A stretch of 64,000 nucleotides of DNA, from positions 1 through 64,000 of the forward strand of contig NZ_JADPEL010000014.1 of assembly GCF_015667795.1 (NCBI RefSeq). Direction: 5' to 3'. Below are positions 61,254 through 64,000 of the stretch, piece by piece; position 1 is the first letter of the stretch; each line of letters begins with the position of its first letter. This DNA comes from Clostridium sp. D53t1_180928_C8. GTDB taxonomy: Bacteria; Bacillota; Clostridia; Clostridiales; Clostridiaceae. The notes under the pieces were generated by a model. That model saw nothing but the letters and a program-made list of their open reading frames with translations. It did no database searches and was not told the DNA's origin. Made by a program: the position numbers and the translations under genes.

Positions 61254-62456
61254 TTGAATAATTTATTTCGAAAACCTAAAAGAAGTATTTTTAAAATTAT
61301 TACAATTATTTTTGCTGGCTTATTACTAGTATTAGCTGCTAATTACTATATAAACTATAAGTATTCTTCAATTACAGAAAGTTTTTTTTCTAAATTTAAC
61401 AATTGCGATTTTACTGCTGCAAAACAAACCATTTCAGAAGATAATCTTTATTTAAAATTGAAAAAGAAAACTTTAAATAAAGATTTAAACACATATTTTT
61501 CATCTGTAGTAAAAGATATATGTAATTCTGTTTTAGATAATGAAGATGATAAATCAAAAGCCTTATTAGTATTAAATGAAATCAAAAGTTATAATGTATT
61601 AAATTCATCTTTAAATAAAGTAATAATTTCATTAGATGATACTTATATTCCAGAAAGTGATTCTGACTATAAAGCAATTTTAGATTTGGGATTAGATAAT
61701 TGTAATAGTGGTAATTTTACTGCTGCTATAGATTTTTTAAATAAGATACCTGACTCTTCAAAATATTATAGTGACGCAACTAAATACATAGACAAATGCA
61801 TAAACGATTATAAGGATGGCTTATTTAAAGAAGCCGATGCTTTAGTTAAAGATGATTATTATACCAAAGCTATTAATTTATTGTCTAATGTTGATACTTC
61901 TATAATATCTCAAGACGATGCCGATATTACTAGTAAAATTAGCTCTATAGCTGAAGCTAAGGAAAATTATTTAGCTTCTATAGGTTCTAATGATGCTCAA
62001 AATTTAACTTTAACTTCTAGTCAACTACTTCAAGCAATTACAAGTAGTAATATAAATACATTAAATATAGAAAGTTTAACCCCTTACTTAGTATACGTAA
62101 ATTTAGCTGATCAAATTACATATGTTTATAAAGGTTCCATGAATAAATGGGATACAGTTAAATCTTTTACTTGTTCTACTGGTATAGATACTGAAAAAAC
62201 TCCAACAGGAATTTTCGATGTACGCGAACGTGGTGATTGGTTCTATTCAGATAAATATGAACAAGGGGGAAAATATTGGGTTCAATTCTCTGGAGATTAT
62301 TTATTCCATTCTGTTCCTTATAACGAAGACCAAAGCGAAGTTGTAGATAATACTTTAGGAACTCCAGCTTCTCATGGTTGTATTCGGTTGAAAACAGAAG
62401 ATGCTAAATGGATTTATAATAACATAGAATCTGGTACAAAAGTTATAATTAATTAA
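61254..62456 (+). CDS. L,D-transpeptidase (YkuD domain) with N-terminal membrane anchor
   Basis: The 400-residue protein has an N-terminal transmembrane anchor (about 14-32), a repeat-like helical region (about 40-270) and a C-terminal YkuD domain (about 278-400) with HSVPY and the catalytic motif ASHGCIRL. L,D-transpeptidases form 3-3 cross-links in peptidoglycan outside the cell. The start is TTG, with AAAGGAGG 7 bases upstream. It stands alone. Confidence 0.9.
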   Translation: MNNLFRKPKRSIFKIITIIFAGLLLVLAANYYINYKYSSITESFFSKFNNCDFTAAKQTISEDNLYLKLKKKTLNKDLNTYFSSVVKDICNSVLDNEDDKSKALLVLNEIKSYNVLNSSLNKVIISLDDTYIPESDSDYKAILDLGLDNCNSGNFTAAIDFLNKIPDSSKYYSDATKYIDKCINDYKDGLFKEADALVKDDYYTKAINLLSNVDTSIISQDDADITSKISSIAEAKENYLASIGSNDAQNLTLTSSQLLQAITSSNINTLNIESLTPYLVYVNLADQITYVYKGSMNKWDTVKSFTCSTGIDTEKTPTGIFDVRERGDWFYSDKYEQGGKYWVQFSGDYLFHSVPYNEDQSEVVDNTLGTPASHGCIRLKTEDAKWIYNNIESGTKVIIN

Positions 62457-62463
62457 AATTAAA

Positions 62464-62519
62464 GGATATATATCTTTAAATTATTTATAAATAATTTTGA
62501 TATATATCCGTATTTTTTT
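62464..62519 (+). terminator. terminator of the L,D-transpeptidase gene
   Basis: GGATATATATC pairs with GATATATATCC around an AT-rich loop that can pair internally (AAATTATTTATAAATAATTT), followed by GTATTTTTTTA. Confidence 0.75.
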
Positions 62520-62588
62520 ACTATTAACTTTTTACATAATCTTTATGGTAAAATATATTAATAATACTTAATTTAAAGGATGATTTTT

Positions 62589-63926
62589 ATGTTTATTAAT
62601 ATACCTGATAATGTTCAATTTATTATAGATACTTTTTATAAAAATAATTACGAAGCTTTTATGGTTGGAGGGTGTGTTAGAGATTGCTTGTTAGGATTAA
62701 CACCCAAAGACTATGATATTACTACCTCAGCTCTTCCTAACATAACAGAATCATTATTTAAAAAAACAGTTCCAACAGGAATACAGCATGGAACTGTCAC
62801 AGTAATTTTAAATAATGAAAATCTAGAGGTTACTACATATAGAACTGAAGGGAATTATATTGATAATCGTCACCCTGAATCCGTTGAATTTGTGTCAAAT
62901 ATAAAAGATGATTTATCAAGACGTGATTTCACAGTTAATGCACTTGCTTACAATAATAAAGTTGGTTTGTTAGATTATTTTAATGGTATAGAAGATATAA
63001 ATAAAAAAATAATTAAAGCTGTTGGTGATCCTAATAAGCGCTTTCAAGAAGATGCTTTAAGAATGTTAAGAGCTATAAGATTTAGTTGTCAATTAGGTTT
63101 TAAAATTGATGAAGCAACATATTTAGCTATAAAAGCAAACTATAATTTAATAAAAAATATCAGTATTGAAAGAATTAGAGATGAGTTATGTAAAATATTA
63201 GTTTCTAATAATCCTTGTGACGGATTAAATTTACTTAAAGATACAGGAATCTTAGAAATAATTATTCCTGAAATTCATAGTTTAATTGGCTATACTCCAC
63301 TTTGTAATAATCATAATAAAGACGTTTTTAGTCATACACTAAATGTTATTAATAATACAAATAATGATTTAATATTAAGATTATCAGCACTCTTTCATGA
63401 CGTTGGTAAACTTAATACTTTAAAACAATTACCTAATGGGCATTGTTACTTCCCTGGTCATGCTCAAGAAGGTGCAATAATGTGTAAACCAATATTATCA
63501 AGGTTAAAATTTGATAATAATACTATAGATAAAGTTTCTAAGATTATTTATGACCATTTAGTTTTAGATGTAAATTATATGCCAACAGATGGTGAAATTA
63601 AAAGATTATTAAGACGTGTTGGTACTGAAAATATATTTACACTTTTCGAACTTCAAAGAGCTGATATAAATTCATTATGGGATCCAGTTCCGTTCTTAAA
63701 AAAGGTAGATTATATTTCTAATAGAGTAAGGTTAATTCTTGAAAATAATGATCCTCTTTATATTAAAGATTTAGCTATTACCGGTTCTGATTTAATGACA
63801 AATTTAAATATTAAACCCGGAAAAATTATTGGAGAAATATTAACTTTTTTATTAGACAGTGTTTTAGATGATACTACTTTAAATAATAAAGAAAGCCTTT
63901 TAGAAATTGCTAAAAACTTTCTTTAA
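62589..63926 (+). CDS. cca: CCA-adding tRNA nucleotidyltransferase (class II, with HD domain)
   Basis: The 445-residue enzyme has the class II nucleotidyltransferase core (GGCVRDCLLGLTPKDYDITT, with the DYD metal-binding pair), the RRDFTVNALAYN motif, and an HD domain (FHDVGKLNTL and GHAQEGA) near residues 260-330. It adds or repairs the tRNA 3' CCA; a closely related poly(A) polymerase cannot be wholly excluded. The ATG at 62589 is chosen because AAAGGA lies 8 bases before it. No other gene follows in the window. Confidence 0.93.
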   Translation: MFINIPDNVQFIIDTFYKNNYEAFMVGGCVRDCLLGLTPKDYDITTSALPNITESLFKKTVPTGIQHGTVTVILNNENLEVTTYRTEGNYIDNRHPESVEFVSNIKDDLSRRDFTVNALAYNNKVGLLDYFNGIEDINKKIIKAVGDPNKRFQEDALRMLRAIRFSCQLGFKIDEATYLAIKANYNLIKNISIERIRDELCKILVSNNPCDGLNLLKDTGILEIIIPEIHSLIGYTPLCNNHNKDVFSHTLNVINNTNNDLILRLSALFHDVGKLNTLKQLPNGHCYFPGHAQEGAIMCKPILSRLKFDNNTIDKVSKIIYDHLVLDVNYMPTDGEIKRLLRRVGTENIFTLFELQRADINSLWDPVPFLKKVDYISNRVRLILENNDPLYIKDLAITGSDLMTNLNIKPGKIIGEILTFLLDSVLDDTTLNNKESLLEIAKNFL

Positions 63927-63933
63927 CTATAAG

Positions 63934-63972
63934 AAAAGCGTTGTACTTATTTCTAAGTTCAACGCTTTTTTA
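63934..63972 (+). terminator. terminator of cca
   Basis: AAAAGCGTTG pairs with CAACGCTTTT across a 16-base loop and is followed by TTTATTT. Confidence 0.85.
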
Positions 63973-64000
63973 TTTATAATAAAACTTCTTTATCTATTCC

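Noticed and set aside
1-64000. CRISPR arrays or cas genes, looked for because of the Card1-like protein
   Set aside because: No regularly spaced repeats of CRISPR type and no Cas proteins were recognised. The only regular repeats are the four ~90-bp units at 41.2-41.6 kb, whose copies are too diverged and too far apart.

Overview
The window is a chromosomal segment of a low-GC, spore-forming anaerobic Firmicute, most likely Clostridium sensu stricto (cluster I). The evidence is the strongly AT-rich sequence with AT-rich codons, spore genes (spmA/spmB, a SleC-type cortex hydrolase and Csp-type germination proteases), a CcpA-like LacI regulator, T-box, lysine-riboswitch and PyrR leader controls, and GGAGG-type ribosome binding sites. 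Nearly all of it is ordinary core genome. The only clear mobile-element trace is the last codons and right end of an IS3-family insertion sequence at the left edge. No prophage, plasmid or CRISPR array is visible.

Layout. 1-7 kb: IS3 end; NhaC-type transporter under a lysine riboswitch; Xaa-Pro aminopeptidase with an ACT-domain protein; spmA/spmB; a small coiled-coil ORF; CcpA-like regulator. 7-12 kb: long-type isoleucyl-tRNA synthetase behind a T-box; a BFD-like [2Fe-2S] protein; GNAT and GIY-YIG proteins. 12-20 kb: complete oppA-B-C-D-F operon; RlmI-like methyltransferase. 20-25 kb: DUF2752 protein; ECF sigma factor with a membrane partner; radical SAM protein; lipoprotein; YkvI-like transporter. 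25-34 kb: sleC and a 1.2-kb-residue tandem subtilase of CspBA architecture, an XRE regulator with an S24-like fold lacking its catalytic serine, DUF3783, cyclophilin, a DUF4325 protein with two CodY boxes, and murI. 34-39 kb: an unidentified gene with two LexA boxes; carAB behind a PyrR attenuator that contains a leader ORF. 39-43 kb: HAD phosphatase, SDR, then an unusual locus: four ~90-bp promoter-proximal repeats, a secreted Asp-rich protein and a protein with three Cys-less BFD-like repeats. 43-50 kb: proBA, YjiH family transporter with ArgR-like boxes between them, tRNA-Glu, ahpC under PerR/Fur-like boxes, and a circularly permuted AhpF. 50-64 kb: ABC-class ATPase/DUF1836 pair, hemolysin III homologue, Rpn C-terminal fragment, cardiolipin synthase, ABC-F protein, TetR regulator, phosphatidylserine decarboxylase, an orphan Card1-like CARF nuclease, tRNA-Arg, DUF1189 protein, L,D-transpeptidase and CCA-adding enzyme.

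Genes that work together: opp imports peptides and pepP trims them; carAB feeds pyrimidine and arginine synthesis while proBA makes proline from glutamate; the csp protease and sleC form the germination cascade; ahpC and the permuted AhpF form a peroxide reductase pair; psd and cls make and remodel phospholipids. The best candidates for something undescribed are the repeat/Asp-rich/BFD-like locus at 41.2-42.6 kb, the orphan Card1-like nuclease at 58.9-60.1 kb, the LexA-controlled gene at 34.2-34.6 kb and the CodY-controlled DUF4325 gene at 32.9-33.25 kb. Translation starts were moved from the longest ORF to the start with the best ribosome binding site where the sequence allowed.
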